DNA of 64,000 nucleotides from Microbulbifer sp. ALW1 (GTDB lineage: Bacteria; Pseudomonadota; Gammaproteobacteria; Pseudomonadales; Cellvibrionaceae): NCBI RefSeq assembly GCF_009903625.1, contig NZ_CP047569.1, positions 962,501 through 1,026,500 on the forward strand. The letters run 5' to 3'. A model generated the notes under the pieces. That model was not told the origin of the DNA, ran no database searches, and saw only the letters and a list, made by a program, of their open reading frames with translations. Below are positions 8,448 to 17,153 of this stretch, piece by piece (positions within the stretch are counted from its first letter, which is position 1; every line of letters begins with the position of its first letter). The position numbers were made by a program, and so were the translations under genes.

Positions 8448-11400
8448 ATGAGGCGCCAATTGTTCAGCCTTACTTTACTGGCCGCCGTAGGCCTGATCTA
8501 CCTGTTATTGCTGTTTGCCATCGCCTTTTGGGGTGACCGGCTGCCGGCTGCGCGTATTCGTCCCATCAAGCCCCTGCTGCTGGCCCTGGCCGGTACCTAC
8601 ACCAGTGCCTGGATGTTTTTTGGTACCCCGGCCCAGGCCGTTGAAGAGGGCTGGATTCTCCCGCCCACGTTTGTCGGCGCCAGTTTGATGCTTATCTTCG
8701 GCGCACCCCTGCTGATGCGCTTTGTGCGTCTTTCCAAGCAGCAGGGCTCCACCTCCATTGCGGATTTCATCAGCGCCCAGTACGGCGGCTCCCAGTGGCT
8801 AGCGGCGGCAGTGGCGCTGCTGGCGGTAGTGGCAGTGGTGCCCTATCTGTCGCTGCAGCTGCGCGCGGTGGCCGACAGCTTCCTGTTATTGGCTCAGGGA
8901 GGCGACACTACGGACTCCAGCGCCTCCATTGTCACCGCGGTGGTGAGCGTGACTCTCGGGGTGTTTGCACTGTTGTTCGGCACCCGTCATATCGACAGCA
9001 GTGTGCACCGCAACGGCATGTTGCTGGCAGTGGCCTTTGAAGCGCTGGTGAAGATCGGGGCGCTGATTGCGGTGGCCTGGTTCGTGCTGGATCGCGCGTT
9101 TGATGGAGCGGCCGACCTCGCTCGGGTGGCCCTCGATAGCGAGCGGGTGGCGGCGCTGGCGGAAGCGCGCCCGGCGGACACCGGCTATTTCGCGGTCGTC
9201 GTACTTGGGATGGCGGCCATCTTCTGCCTGCCGCGCCAGTTCCACATCCTGATGATCGAGAGCGACGACGAGCGCGATATAGGCCCGGTGCGCAAGCTGA
9301 TCCCGCTGTATCTCGGCATCCTGTCTGCCGCCATTCTGGTGGTGGGTTATGGCGGTCTTCTGTGGCTACCGGGTGCCGGTGGAGAAGGTGCTGGCTACGC
9401 CAACCCGGAAAGATTCGTACTGGGAGTGCCGCTGGAGAGTGGCTCGTCCTGGCTGGCGTTGCTGGCCTTTGTCGGCGGCCTCTCCGCCGGGTCCAGCATG
9501 GTCATTATCGCCACCATTGCCCTGTCCACGATGATCGCCAACACCATGATCGTGCCCTGGTGGCTGCAGCGCCTGCAGCAACGACCTGCGGGCAAAGCGC
9601 TGGGTTCGGACTTGCGGCGGGTGCGACGGGTGATCATCGGCCTACTGATGCTGGCGGCATTCGGGGTCAGCGAACTGATCGGTCCCGGGGTGAGACTGGG
9701 GACTTTCGGGTTGCTGTCACTGGCGCTGGTGGCGCAGCTGGCCCCGGCAATGATCGCCGCGGTCACTTGGCCGTCGGGCTGGCCGCGACTGCGCGCTTCC
9801 GCCGTACTGGTCGGATTGTTGCTGGGAACGGCGATCTGGGCGCTGTCCGCGCTGCCGGCCGCCCTGGGACGGGCGGACTGGATTGGTGGCCTGCTCGGGC
9901 TTGAGTGGAGCCCGCTGAGCATCAGTTGTGTATTTGGCCTGGGCGTGAACGGGCTGGCGTTAATCGGGGTGTCCCTGCTGCAACAACACTGGCTACCGGC
10001 CAGTGCCAGTACCCAGTTGGCGCCCGTCGATCGGGCTCGTCTGCGACAGCTACTGGCGCGTTTTGTGGGTGAAGATGCGGCCGACCGCGCGCTCGCGCCC
10101 CTGCTGAAAAACGCCGACAGCAAACGCACCGGTTCCACTGCGGCCAAAGATTATCGAGCGGCGGTAGAGAAAATCCTCGCCGGCATCGTTGGCAGTACCA
10201 GTGCCCGCCGTCTGGTGCAGCAGTTGAGTCAGCCGGAAATCGCTGCGCAGCAGCTGGACCAGGCCTCGGATATTTACCAGTTTGGCCGCGGCCTGCTGCA
10301 GAGCAGTATCGACAATATCGACCAGGGTATCTCGGTGGTGGATGCCAACCTCAACCTGGTGGCCTGGAACCGTCGCTACCTGGAACTGTTTCACTACCCG
10401 CCGCAAATGATTTACGTGGGACGTCCGGTGGCGGAGCTGGTGCGCTACAACGCCCGTCGCGGCGAGTGTGGCCCCGGGGTGGTGGAAGACCATGTGCAGA
10501 AGCGGGTGGAGCACCTGCGCAACGGAACCGCCTACAGGGTACAGCGCCACCGCACCGATGGTGTAGTACTGGAGATCCGCGGCAACCCGCTGCCCGGCGG
10601 CGGCTTTGTAACCACCTATACCGATGTCTCCGATTATCAGCGCGCCCTCGGCGAGCTGACCGAGATTCGCAATTCCCTGGAGCAGAAAGTCGCGCACCGC
10701 ACTGCGGAACTGGAAAGCGTGAACGAAGAGCTGCAAACGCTGAATAGTGAGCTGCACGCCGCCAGCGCGGGCAAAACGCGCTTCCTTGCCGCCGCCAGTC
10801 ACGATCTGGTGCAGCCGCTCAATGCCAGCCGCCTGTTTATTGATGCCCTCGCCGCGCGCGAGCTGGAAGACGGCAACCGCCAGTTGCTCAGCCGCGCCGA
10901 CAGCGCCCTCGCCGCCGCGGAACAGCTGATCACCGATATGCTGCAGATTGCGCGCATGGATGCCGGGGATATCAAACCCAGCTTCGCGCCGGTTTCCCTC
11001 GACAGCATCCTCGACGACGCCGTGGCCCAGGCGCGACTCGCCGCCGGCGTCCGCAATATCCGCCTGCGCTATCGCCGCAGCCATTTGTGGGTGCACAGCG
11101 ACGAAAAAATGCTGCGCAGGGTTGTGCAGAACCTGCTGGATAATGCGGTCAAGTACACCCTTCAGGGTGGTGGGGTGTTGGTCGGCGCGAGAAAACAGGG
11201 CGGCAGTGTTTCCCTGGAATTCTGGGATACCGGAGTGGGTATTGCCGCGGAGCAGCAGCAGGCGATCTTTCGCGAGTTCTGTCGCCTGACACCCAAAAAT
11301 GATGGCGCGAATGGGAGCCAGAGACAGCACGGTTATGGTCTCGGTCTGGCCACCGTGGAGCGCCTGTGTCGACTATTGCATTCCCCTATCGCACTGGCCT

Positions 11401-11915
11401 CGGTGCCAGGTCGCGGCAGTGTGTTCAAGGTGACCCTGCTGAGGGCGCGCGCCCGGGTCAGCAATGTGCGCCCGGCCAATACCATGGGCGGACGCGGTGT
11501 GGCCCTGAACCTGCGGATTCTGTGCGTGGACAACGAGCCATCGATACTCGAGGCCATGGCCGCATTGTTGAGTGGCTGGGGCTGCACGGTGTATTGCGCG
11601 CAGAATCGCAGCGAGGCGCTAGCGGCAACTTCGCCGGATTTGCTGTTAATGGATTTTCACCTGGACGATGGCGATAACGGTATTGATCTCGCCGCCGAGC
11701 TGATCGCGCGCTGGGAAAATGAGAGTGGGCACACCGTCCCCTGCGTGATCATCTCCGCGGAAAACACCAACACAGTCAAAACCCGTGCTCAGAATGCCGG
11801 TTGGCAGTTTCTGCAAAAGCCGTTGCGCCCGGCGGCGCTCAGGGCGCTGCTGCAGCAGAAGCGCGCGGTGCCCTCCGGCGGGCACAACACCAAGAGTGCG
11901 ACCAAGGTCGTATAG
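8448..11915 (+). CDS. symporter-type hybrid sensor kinase (CrbS/CbrA-like)
   Basis: 1155 residues. The N-terminal 520 or so form a sodium:solute symporter (SSS) module of about 13 membrane segments. A linker (about 530-600) leads to a PAS domain (about 620-740, DNIDQGISVVDANLNLVAWN), a coiled coil and a HisKA domain with phospho-acceptor His785 (AASHDLVQPLN). An HATPase domain follows (N box NLLDNAVKYT, DTGVGIA, GYGLGLATVE), then a receiver domain with Asp1069 (LLLMDFHLDDGDNG). This is the layout of the CbrA/CrbS/MxtR family, which controls carbon use through LuxR-type regulators. The likely partner is the regulator at 14520-15140. Whether the SSS module transports or only senses is unknown. 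Confidence 0.9.
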   Translation: MRRQLFSLTLLAAVGLIYLLLLFAIAFWGDRLPAARIRPIKPLLLALAGTYTSAWMFFGTPAQAVEEGWILPPTFVGASLMLIFGAPLLMRFVRLSKQQGSTSIADFISAQYGGSQWLAAAVALLAVVAVVPYLSLQLRAVADSFLLLAQGGDTTDSSASIVTAVVSVTLGVFALLFGTRHIDSSVHRNGMLLAVAFEALVKIGALIAVAWFVLDRAFDGAADLARVALDSERVAALAEARPADTGYFAVVVLGMAAIFCLPRQFHILMIESDDERDIGPVRKLIPLYLGILSAAILVVGYGGLLWLPGAGGEGAGYANPERFVLGVPLESGSSWLALLAFVGGLSAGSSMVIIATIALSTMIANTMIVPWWLQRLQQRPAGKALGSDLRRVRRVIIGLLMLAAFGVSELIGPGVRLGTFGLLSLALVAQLAPAMIAAVTWPSGWPRLRASAVLVGLLLGTAIWALSALPAALGRADWIGGLLGLEWSPLSISCVFGLGVNGLALIGVSLLQQHWLPASASTQLAPVDRARLRQLLARFVGEDAADRALAPLLKNADSKRTGSTAAKDYRAAVEKILAGIVGSTSARRLVQQLSQPEIAAQQLDQASDIYQFGRGLLQSSIDNIDQGISVVDANLNLVAWNRRYLELFHYPPQMIYVGRPVAELVRYNARRGECGPGVVEDHVQKRVEHLRNGTAYRVQRHRTDGVVLEIRGNPLPGGGFVTTYTDVSDYQRALGELTEIRNSLEQKVAHRTAELESVNEELQTLNSELHAASAGKTRFLAAASHDLVQPLNASRLFIDALAARELEDGNRQLLSRADSALAAAEQLITDMLQIARMDAGDIKPSFAPVSLDSILDDAVAQARLAAGVRNIRLRYRRSHLWVHSDEKMLRRVVQNLLDNAVKYTLQGGGVLVGARKQGGSVSLEFWDTGVGIAAEQQQAIFREFCRLTPKNDGANGSQRQHGYGLGLATVERLCRLLHSPIALASVPGRGSVFKVTLLRARARVSNVRPANTMGGRGVALNLRILCVDNEPSILEAMAALLSGWGCTVYCAQNRSEALAATSPDLLLMDFHLDDGDNGIDLAAELIARWENESGHTVPCVIISAENTNTVKTRAQNAGWQFLQKPLRPAALRALLQQKRAVPSGGHNTKSATKVV

Positions 11916-11982
11916 GCAGGGCCGCACCGGCGGCGCAGTCTGAACCTCGGAAATTTAAAGAATAAGAAGTGGTATCTAAGCG

Positions 11983-13188
11983 ATGAAAAAATACCTGTTG
12001 GAAATACTGATGTTCAGCGCCTACGCGCTGTTCGCCGCGAGCTGGGTGTCGGGCGCCATCCTGACGCCGGCGATCCAGTCGTCGTTTGGTGAAGAGGGCT
12101 TTGCCAATGCCACCTGGGGCAGCAATGTCATCACCCTGGCGAAAATCGCCGGCAACCTTGCTGCCGCGGCACTGTTAATGCGCCTGGGTGCCAAGCGCGC
12201 CTTCGCGCTGGCGATTGTATTGATCGCCGCCGGCGGTCTGGGCGCATTGGCAGGCAGCTACGCTGGCTGGTTGATGTCGCGCCTGGCCCTGGGCCTTGGC
12301 GGCGCCCTGGCGATCGTCTACTTTGCGCCGGTGGTACTGCACTACTTCTCCGCGGAAGAGCGCCCGCTGATCAACGGCATCAACGCCGCGGCATTCAATA
12401 CCGGCAACCTCCTCGCGCTACTTTCCACCACTGCGCTTACCGCCTGGCTCGGCAGCTGGCAGTCGGTGGTGGTGCTGTACGGTGTGATGGTGCTGGCACT
12501 GGGGGTGCTCTGGTGGCTGAGTGCGGAAAACTTTTCCCTGTCCGGAGGTGCGGACAAACCGGCGGAAGAATACGGCCTGAAACAGGGAGTGAAGGAGTCT
12601 TTCAACTGGTGGTTACCGCTGGCGTATTGCGGCGTGCTTTTCTGTTACATCGCGGTATTCGCCCTCTTCCCATTGATCGATGGCTTCGCGGTTGCGAGTA
12701 GCCATCTCTCCGCGGTGATGATCGCCGCGGGCATGGTCGGCACGGTAGCGGGCATCATTGTCACCAAGCGCTACCCATTACGCGTGCCGGTTCTGCGCTA
12801 CGCTGGCCTGGCCCTGGTGGGCTTCGCCGCGCTGATGGTCACCAGTCGCGATCCGGTAATTGCCTACGCCGCTGCCGCCCTGGCCGGTTTCTGCATGTTC
12901 CTGCCGATGACGGCGCTGGTTACCCTGCCGCAGGAGCTGCCGGGTATGACCCCTGCACGGATCACCGTAACCTTTGCCATGTTCTGGTCCATTTCCTACG
13001 GTGTGGAAACTGCGTTGATGTATGCCGCTGGCGTACTGGCAGATGTCACCGGCGAGCCCGCTTCCGCCGCCTATTTTGCGGTGGCTTGTTCCGCATCGCT
13101 TTTCGTTTTTTCATTCCTGTTACCGGAAAGCGGAAAAAAACCGGTAACTACGGCAAAAGATCTGGAGGCCGACAATGCCGCAGCCTGA
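11983..13188 (+). CDS. MFS transporter
   Basis: 401 residues with about 12 hydrophobic segments and the layout of the major facilitator superfamily. It includes a glycine-rich loop with basic residues after helix 2 (LLMRLGAKRAFALAI) and a polar central loop (about 185-205). It sits 67 nt after the sensor kinase and overlaps the esterase gene by 14 nt, so transporter and esterase are surely co-expressed. The substrate cannot be read from sequence; the context suggests a small carboxylate or hydroxy acid. Confidence 0.85.
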   Translation: MKKYLLEILMFSAYALFAASWVSGAILTPAIQSSFGEEGFANATWGSNVITLAKIAGNLAAAALLMRLGAKRAFALAIVLIAAGGLGALAGSYAGWLMSRLALGLGGALAIVYFAPVVLHYFSAEERPLINGINAAAFNTGNLLALLSTTALTAWLGSWQSVVVLYGVMVLALGVLWWLSAENFSLSGGADKPAEEYGLKQGVKESFNWWLPLAYCGVLFCYIAVFALFPLIDGFAVASSHLSAVMIAAGMVGTVAGIIVTKRYPLRVPVLRYAGLALVGFAALMVTSRDPVIAYAAAALAGFCMFLPMTALVTLPQELPGMTPARITVTFAMFWSISYGVETALMYAAGVLADVTGEPASAAYFAVACSASLFVFSFLLPESGKKPVTTAKDLEADNAAA

Positions 13189-14119
13189 ATCTACCTTGAA
13201 CCCGAAACTGGGCGAGTGGCTGGTTGCGGTCAACGCCCAGGTGGCAAACCTGAAAGCCGCCGGTTTCGAACCCACACCGATCTCCGCCCGTGAAAGCCTG
13301 GCGAACCTGACGAAAAATTTTGTCGACCCGGGTCCGGAAATGGCGGTAAGTGAAACTCTGGTGCACGGCGGTGAATACCCGGTGCCGGTGCGCATTTACC
13401 AGCCTGAAAACAGGGGCGAAGGCGCGGCGATTATTTACTGCCACGGTGGTGGTCATATGGCGGGCAGTGTCTCCGTGTATGACCCGATCTGCCGCCGCTT
13501 CGCTGAGGCCTGTGGTCGCACGCTGGTTTCGGTGGAGTATCGGCTGGCTCCGGAAAACCCGTATCCCGCAGGCTTGAATGATTTGATCAGTGTGGTGCGT
13601 CACCTGGGTGCCGCGCTGGACAAAAAGGGTATTTCGCACAACGGTCGCTGGATTTTGATGGGCGACTCCGGCGGTGGCGCTCTCTGTGCATCGGCCAGCC
13701 GACTGTTGCAGCATCAGCCAAATTCCATCGACGCTCAGGTGCTGATTTATCCCAGTCTGGATTACACCATGCAGACGCTGTCGATCGAGGAGAATGGTCG
13801 CGGTTATCTGTTGGAAAAAGAAAAAATTCTCTGGTACTTCGAAAATTATTTTCAGGGTTCGCAAAACCCTTACCTGGCTTCACCGCTGCACGGCGAATTC
13901 ACGGCAAAACTACCGGCTACCCTGGTGCTCACTGCTGAGTTTTGTCCATTGCGGGATGAGGGCGTGGATTATGTGCGCAAGGTGCGTGAAGGTGGCGCCA
14001 ATGCAGAGCATCTGCACTTTGGCGATATGATTCATGCGTTTTTGAATATTGAGAGTCTTGTTCCCGATGCCAGCGATCGGGTTTATCGCCACGTTGCTGA
14101 ATATCTTCACGGCATATGA
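13175..14119 (+). CDS. alpha/beta hydrolase, hormone-sensitive-lipase family esterase
   Basis: 314 residues. The HSL-family oxyanion motif HGGGHMAGS lies at about 90-98 and the nucleophile elbow GDSGGG near 165; an Asp in PLRDEGVDY and a His in DMIHAF complete the triad. No signal peptide is seen, so the enzyme should be cytoplasmic and act on short-chain esters. A strong ribosome site (GGAGG) lies inside the end of the MFS gene. Its place next to a transporter and in the same locus as 3-hydroxybutyrate dehydrogenase suggests that it releases a hydroxy acid from an imported ester (inference). Confidence 0.88.
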   Translation: MPQPESTLNPKLGEWLVAVNAQVANLKAAGFEPTPISARESLANLTKNFVDPGPEMAVSETLVHGGEYPVPVRIYQPENRGEGAAIIYCHGGGHMAGSVSVYDPICRRFAEACGRTLVSVEYRLAPENPYPAGLNDLISVVRHLGAALDKKGISHNGRWILMGDSGGGALCASASRLLQHQPNSIDAQVLIYPSLDYTMQTLSIEENGRGYLLEKEKILWYFENYFQGSQNPYLASPLHGEFTAKLPATLVLTAEFCPLRDEGVDYVRKVREGGANAEHLHFGDMIHAFLNIESLVPDASDRVYRHVAEYLHGI

Positions 14120-14157
14120 CACTGTGGTACTGGTTTGGTGCTTTGGCCGCTTATGGT

Positions 14158-14272
14158 GGCGGCCAGGCAGCGGGGATCCGTTTTTGAAACCGCTGTGAAT
14201 ACATCCCTGTACGCTGCGTCGGCGACGTCCCTGTCGCCGACGCTTTCAAAAACGGATCCCCGCCACCTGTCC
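14158..14272 (+). repeat. GGCGGC palindromic element, copy A
   Basis: An intergenic element of 115 bp. It begins GGCGGC. Outer arms at 14170-14189 and 14244-14263 are perfectly complementary over 20 bp, with further imperfect pairing outside them. The inner hairpin GCGTCGGCGAC/GTCGCCGACGC (14216-14243) has the loop GTCCCT. The unpaired segment before it holds CATCCCTGTACGCT, shared with copy D. It lies just after the esterase gene, between converging genes. Confidence 0.85.
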
Positions 14273-14350
14273 TTCAAGTCGAAATTAATGACTTCGTAAG
14301 CGAGATAGCTAGTTGTGCTTACTAAGTACAGGGGTAAGTTACTAAGGTGG

Positions 14351-14471
14351 GGTGCCGGGGGCGGGTTTTCAGGAGCGTCGCAAACAGGATGTTTGCGACG
14401 CAGCGCCTAGGGATGGGTTCATAGGGGCGCCTAGCGCGGTCTTGGAAACCCGTACCCAGTGAGTCGCCGCC
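14351..14471 (-). repeat. GGCGGC palindromic element, copy B (inverted, decayed arms)
   Basis: Read on the minus strand it begins GGCGGC at 14471 and follows the same plan as copies A, C and D: left arm, GAACCCATCCCT segment, inner 11-bp hairpin (14375-14401, loop ATCCT on the minus strand), right arm with TCCTGAAAACCCG. The outer arms pair only in part. With copy A it fills most of the 400-bp gap between the converging esterase and response-regulator genes; I see no gene in that gap. Confidence 0.8.
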
Positions 14472-14519
14472 ACAATCGGTAGAAAAGATCTTCGTACAAA
14501 AAGCTACGAAGCGCGCAAC

Positions 14520-15140
14520 TTATATCTGAATCAACGCCTGAGCTTCACGAATCAGCTGCTTGCGATCCCGCAGTTCCAGTTTGCGTAAAATTGCGGTCAC
14601 ATGACTTTTCACGGTGGGTTCAGTGATATCCAGGTCAAAGGCAATCTGCTTGTTCAACATACCCTGGGCAATCATCTGGAAAATTTTCAGCTGCTGTGGT
14701 GTCAGCTGATTCAGTTTCTCTGCAAGGGCGCTTTCGCTCTCTGCCTGCAAAGCCTCTTCGCTAAACCACTGATCCCCCGCCAGTACGCATTCAATACATT
14801 GCAGAATTTCGTCCGGCCGCGCCGTCTTCGACAGAAAACCACTGGCGCCGAGGCCGGCGGCTTGTTGAATGACCGAGTGTTTGTCGCTGCCGGATACCAC
14901 CACTACCGGCACCGCCGGAAAATCATTGCGGATGCGGGCCAGGCCGCTGAAGCCCTCACTGCCGGGCATATTCAAGTCCAGCAGCAACAAATCGATTTCG
15001 GCAGCGGCAAGGTGCTGCAGAGTGGAATCCAGATCCTCACTCTGCAACAAATCAGAATTGGAAAAATGATTGGAAAGGGTTGTCGTCAGTGCATCCCGAT
15101 ACAGCGGATGGTCATCGGCGATCAGTAATTGGTAATTCAC
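14520..15140 (-). CDS. LuxR-family response regulator (CrbR-like)
   Basis: 206 residues from the GTG at 15140, which follows an AGGGTG motif and places the receiver domain at the N-terminus as usual. Receiver (1-120): acidic pair D9-D10, phospho-acceptor D55 in LLLLDLNMPG, and Lys in GFLSK. C-terminal LuxR-type helix-turn-helix (about 140-203): LTPQQLKIFQMIAQGMLNKQIAF and VKSHVTAIL. It lies 41 nt after the 3-hydroxybutyrate dehydrogenase gene in the same direction, probably one operon. By context it should be the partner of the hybrid kinase at 8448-11915, as CrbR is of CrbS; that pairing is inference. Confidence 0.87.
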   Translation of the reverse strand: MNYQLLIADDHPLYRDALTTTLSNHFSNSDLLQSEDLDSTLQHLAAAEIDLLLLDLNMPGSEGFSGLARIRNDFPAVPVVVVSGSDKHSVIQQAAGLGASGFLSKTARPDEILQCIECVLAGDQWFSEEALQAESESALAEKLNQLTPQQLKIFQMIAQGMLNKQIAFDLDITEPTVKSHVTAILRKLELRDRKQLIREAQALIQI

Positions 15141-15181
15141 GGCAGCACCCTGAAGAATAAAAGAACCGGGTGCTAGGGATA

Positions 15182-15967
15182 CTACTGTGCGCTCCATCCA
15201 CCGTCCACCGGCAGGGCCGCACCGGTAATGGTGCCGGCGAAGCTTCCACACAGATACAGCGCCAGTTCACCGATGGCTTCCGGGCTAGTGGCCCTTGCCA
15301 TGGGTTGTTTGGCGCCGACCAGTTCCTTGCGCGCGGCATCCAGATCAAGTTGCTGCTCGCGGGCAATGGTTTCAATTTGTGGTTGGATCAAAGGTGTATC
15401 CACCCAGCCCGGACAAATGGCGTTGGCGGTAATGTTGTGTTCGGCATTTTCCAGGGCGAGTACCTTGGTCAGGCCCACCAGGCCGTGCTTTGCCGCACAG
15501 TAAGCTGCTTTGTGCTCCGAGGCCACCAGGCCGTGTACCGAGGCGATATTGATGATGCGCCCCCAGTTGGCAGTGCGCATGGCCGGCAGCAAGTCGCGGC
15601 TCAGGTAAAAGCCCGCGTTCAGGTTGATGGCTAGAATCTGTTGCCATTTGTCAGCGGGGAATTCATGGGCGGGAGCGGTGTACTGTATGCCGGCGTTGTT
15701 CACCAGTACCGAAGGGTTGCCGATGGCCTCCCGGGTTTCGGCCACCAGCTGCGCGCAGCCAGATTCGCTGGCAATGTCCGCGTCACTGAAACCGACCTTG
15801 CCACTGTAGCTGGCAAACTCTGCTAGCAGGGTCTGGGCCGCTTTCGCATCGGCCAACCCGTGCAGCATCACATGGTGACCGGCGCGGCCAAAACAATGGG
15901 CGATGGCGAGGCCAATCCCGCTGGTGGATCCGGTAATCAGTACGGCGTGTGATTGATCCTGTTGCAC
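15182..15967 (-). CDS. bdhA: 3-hydroxybutyrate dehydrogenase
   Basis: 261 residues, a classical SDR. The cofactor motif is TGSTSGIG (about 12-19), NNAG follows near 90, and the catalytic Ser-Tyr-Lys set lies in NIASVHGLVAS...AAYCAAKHGLVGLTK. The segments NIASVHGLVAS and ICPGWVDTPLIQPQI are typical of D-3-hydroxybutyrate dehydrogenases. The enzyme oxidises 3-hydroxybutyrate to acetoacetate with NAD. It is the first gene of a probable operon with the response regulator, and its promoter carries copy 2 of the shared 15-bp motif. Confidence 0.9.
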   Translation of the reverse strand: MQQDQSHAVLITGSTSGIGLAIAHCFGRAGHHVMLHGLADAKAAQTLLAEFASYSGKVGFSDADIASESGCAQLVAETREAIGNPSVLVNNAGIQYTAPAHEFPADKWQQILAINLNAGFYLSRDLLPAMRTANWGRIINIASVHGLVASEHKAAYCAAKHGLVGLTKVLALENAEHNITANAICPGWVDTPLIQPQIETIAREQQLDLDAARKELVGAKQPMARATSPEAIGELALYLCGSFAGTITGAALPVDGGWSAQ

Positions 15968-16035
15968 AGCAAACTCCCGCGGCTGGCTAGTTATTCTTTA
16001 GGGGAATCCTAGCAGCGGCGGGAGCGGCGGGTCTG

Positions 16036-16064
16036 TATGACCAAGGTATGACGCCAACTATGAC
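16036..16064 (-). promoter_or_regulatory. candidate regulator binding site, copy 2
   Basis: On the plus strand three exact TATGAC units start at 16036, 16047 and 16059, that is 11 and 12 bp apart, about one helical turn. On the gene strand the site contains CGTCATACCTTGGTC, identical over 15 bases to the site before the TonB receptor gene and at a similar distance from the start codon. Likely an activator site about 70-95 nt upstream of the dehydrogenase start. Confidence 0.5.
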
Positions 16065-16097
16065 TTTAGGCCTCATACCCGGGTCGAGCTGTTGTGG

Positions 16098-16502
16098 TTA
16101 ACGGCGATGACGACCGCCTCCATGGCGATGGTGTGCGCCATGACTGGGGCGACCGGGACGGTGACTTGGGCGGTTGTAGTGGTGACCCGGACGGTTGTAA
16201 TGGTGACCCGGACGGTTGTAGTAGTGGCGACCATGGCCGCGATAACCGGGACGGTTATAGTAGTGACGGCCGTGGTAGCGGTAATAACCACCGCGATAGT
16301 AGCGGGGATAGCCGCGATAGTAGCGCGGTGATGAATAGTAGAAGGACACATTGCCAGAGGGGTAAACGTAGGGCGTGGAGTAGGGGTAGGACGAGTAGCC
16401 CACGTTACCGGAGCTGTAATAGCCATCGGATACACAGGCGCCCAGGGTGAGGGTGCCGAATACGGTTACGGCCAACAGGCCTTTTTTCACGATACTCTTC
16501 AT
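16098..16502 (-). CDS. Tyr/Arg/Gly/His-rich lipoprotein
   Basis: 134 residues from the ATG at 16502, after a strong GGAGG; an upstream in-frame start lacks a ribosome site. Lipobox LGAC follows the hydrophobic signal. The mature protein is very rich in Tyr, Arg, Pro, Gly and His. It holds a tandem 7-residue unit (PGHHYNR) encoded by a 21-bp DNA repeat at 16171-16212, with a degenerate third copy. Likely disordered and surface-exposed or periplasmic. Metal binding through His is possible but only a guess. No family recognised. Confidence 0.65.
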   Translation of the reverse strand: MKSIVKKGLLAVTVFGTLTLGACVSDGYYSSGNVGYSSYPYSTPYVYPSGNVSFYYSSPRYYRGYPRYYRGGYYRYHGRHYYNRPGYRGHGRHYYNRPGHHYNRPGHHYNRPSHRPGRPSHGAHHRHGGGRHRR

Positions 16503-16609
16503 GCGAGACCTCCGCGAGGCAGAGTTGGGGGTGCATCGCTGCCTGCATGCAACTTGCTGCACCGGGTTTTTCGTTGAATCTACATTGGCTTGAAACGGGG
16601 TTAACTGAG

Positions 16610-16879
16610 TTAGCGGGGTTGGTGGATCCGTTGCGGGGGTCTTACGGTTCGGTAGTCACCGCCGCGCTGGTAGTAATTGGGGTGCCGCACGTTGTGGCAG
16701 CGGCCACTCTCGTGGCAGTGGTAGTAACGCCCTTGGACCGAGTAGTAACCCGGCCTGTCCTTGGTGAGGTTTACGGCGGTTGTGGTGCCGGTCATATCTT
16801 CCATGCTGGAACATCCGGTGAGTGTCAGCAGGGCTGCTGTCCCCAATACACCGGCTGCTTTTCCAAGTGTTCGCTTCAT
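16610..16879 (-). CDS. small Tyr/Arg-rich lipoprotein
   Basis: 89 residues with a clear lipoprotein signal (lipobox LTGC, Cys at 23) and a good ribosome site (GGAGG). The mature part (CSSMEDMTGTTTAVNLTKDRPG, then YYSVQGRYYHCHESGRCHNVRHPNYY) has two further cysteines and a Tyr/Arg-rich tail like its downstream neighbour. The pair are probably functionally related. The 274-bp stretch between it and the Smp-like gene (16880-17153) holds its promoter and no other gene that I can see. Confidence 0.65.
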   Translation of the reverse strand: MKRTLGKAAGVLGTAALLTLTGCSSMEDMTGTTTAVNLTKDRPGYYSVQGRYYHCHESGRCHNVRHPNYYQRGGDYRTVRPPQRIHQPR

Positions 16880-17153
16880 GAAAACCTCCGCGCCCCAGGG
16901 CGGGTAAACCTGTTCACTTTCAGCTTGCTGTTTTGCGGAAGCACTTCCGCATCAAACCGAAACCCAAGTGCAAGTTATTTAAGTGTCACGAAAGTGCGAT
17001 CACGACGATTTACGGTGAATATCAACAACCAATAAGTAATTACGGGGGCATTGGATAGGGCGGAGGAATATAAGCGGGGCGGGGCTGACCAGAAGGGCGG
17101 AGCGGCTGCGGGCGGGACGATTACCCGCAGCAAAAAGGTGGCGGCGGCCCCTG

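Noticed and set aside
10050..11330. A 426-codon frame antisense to the sensor kinase
   Set aside because: The kinase domains on the other strand are complete; the antisense product has no motif.
14158..14471. Elements A and B as an insertion sequence or MITE pair
   Set aside because: No transposase, no clear target-site duplication, and the terminal arms differ between copies, which is unlike a MITE family with fixed ends.
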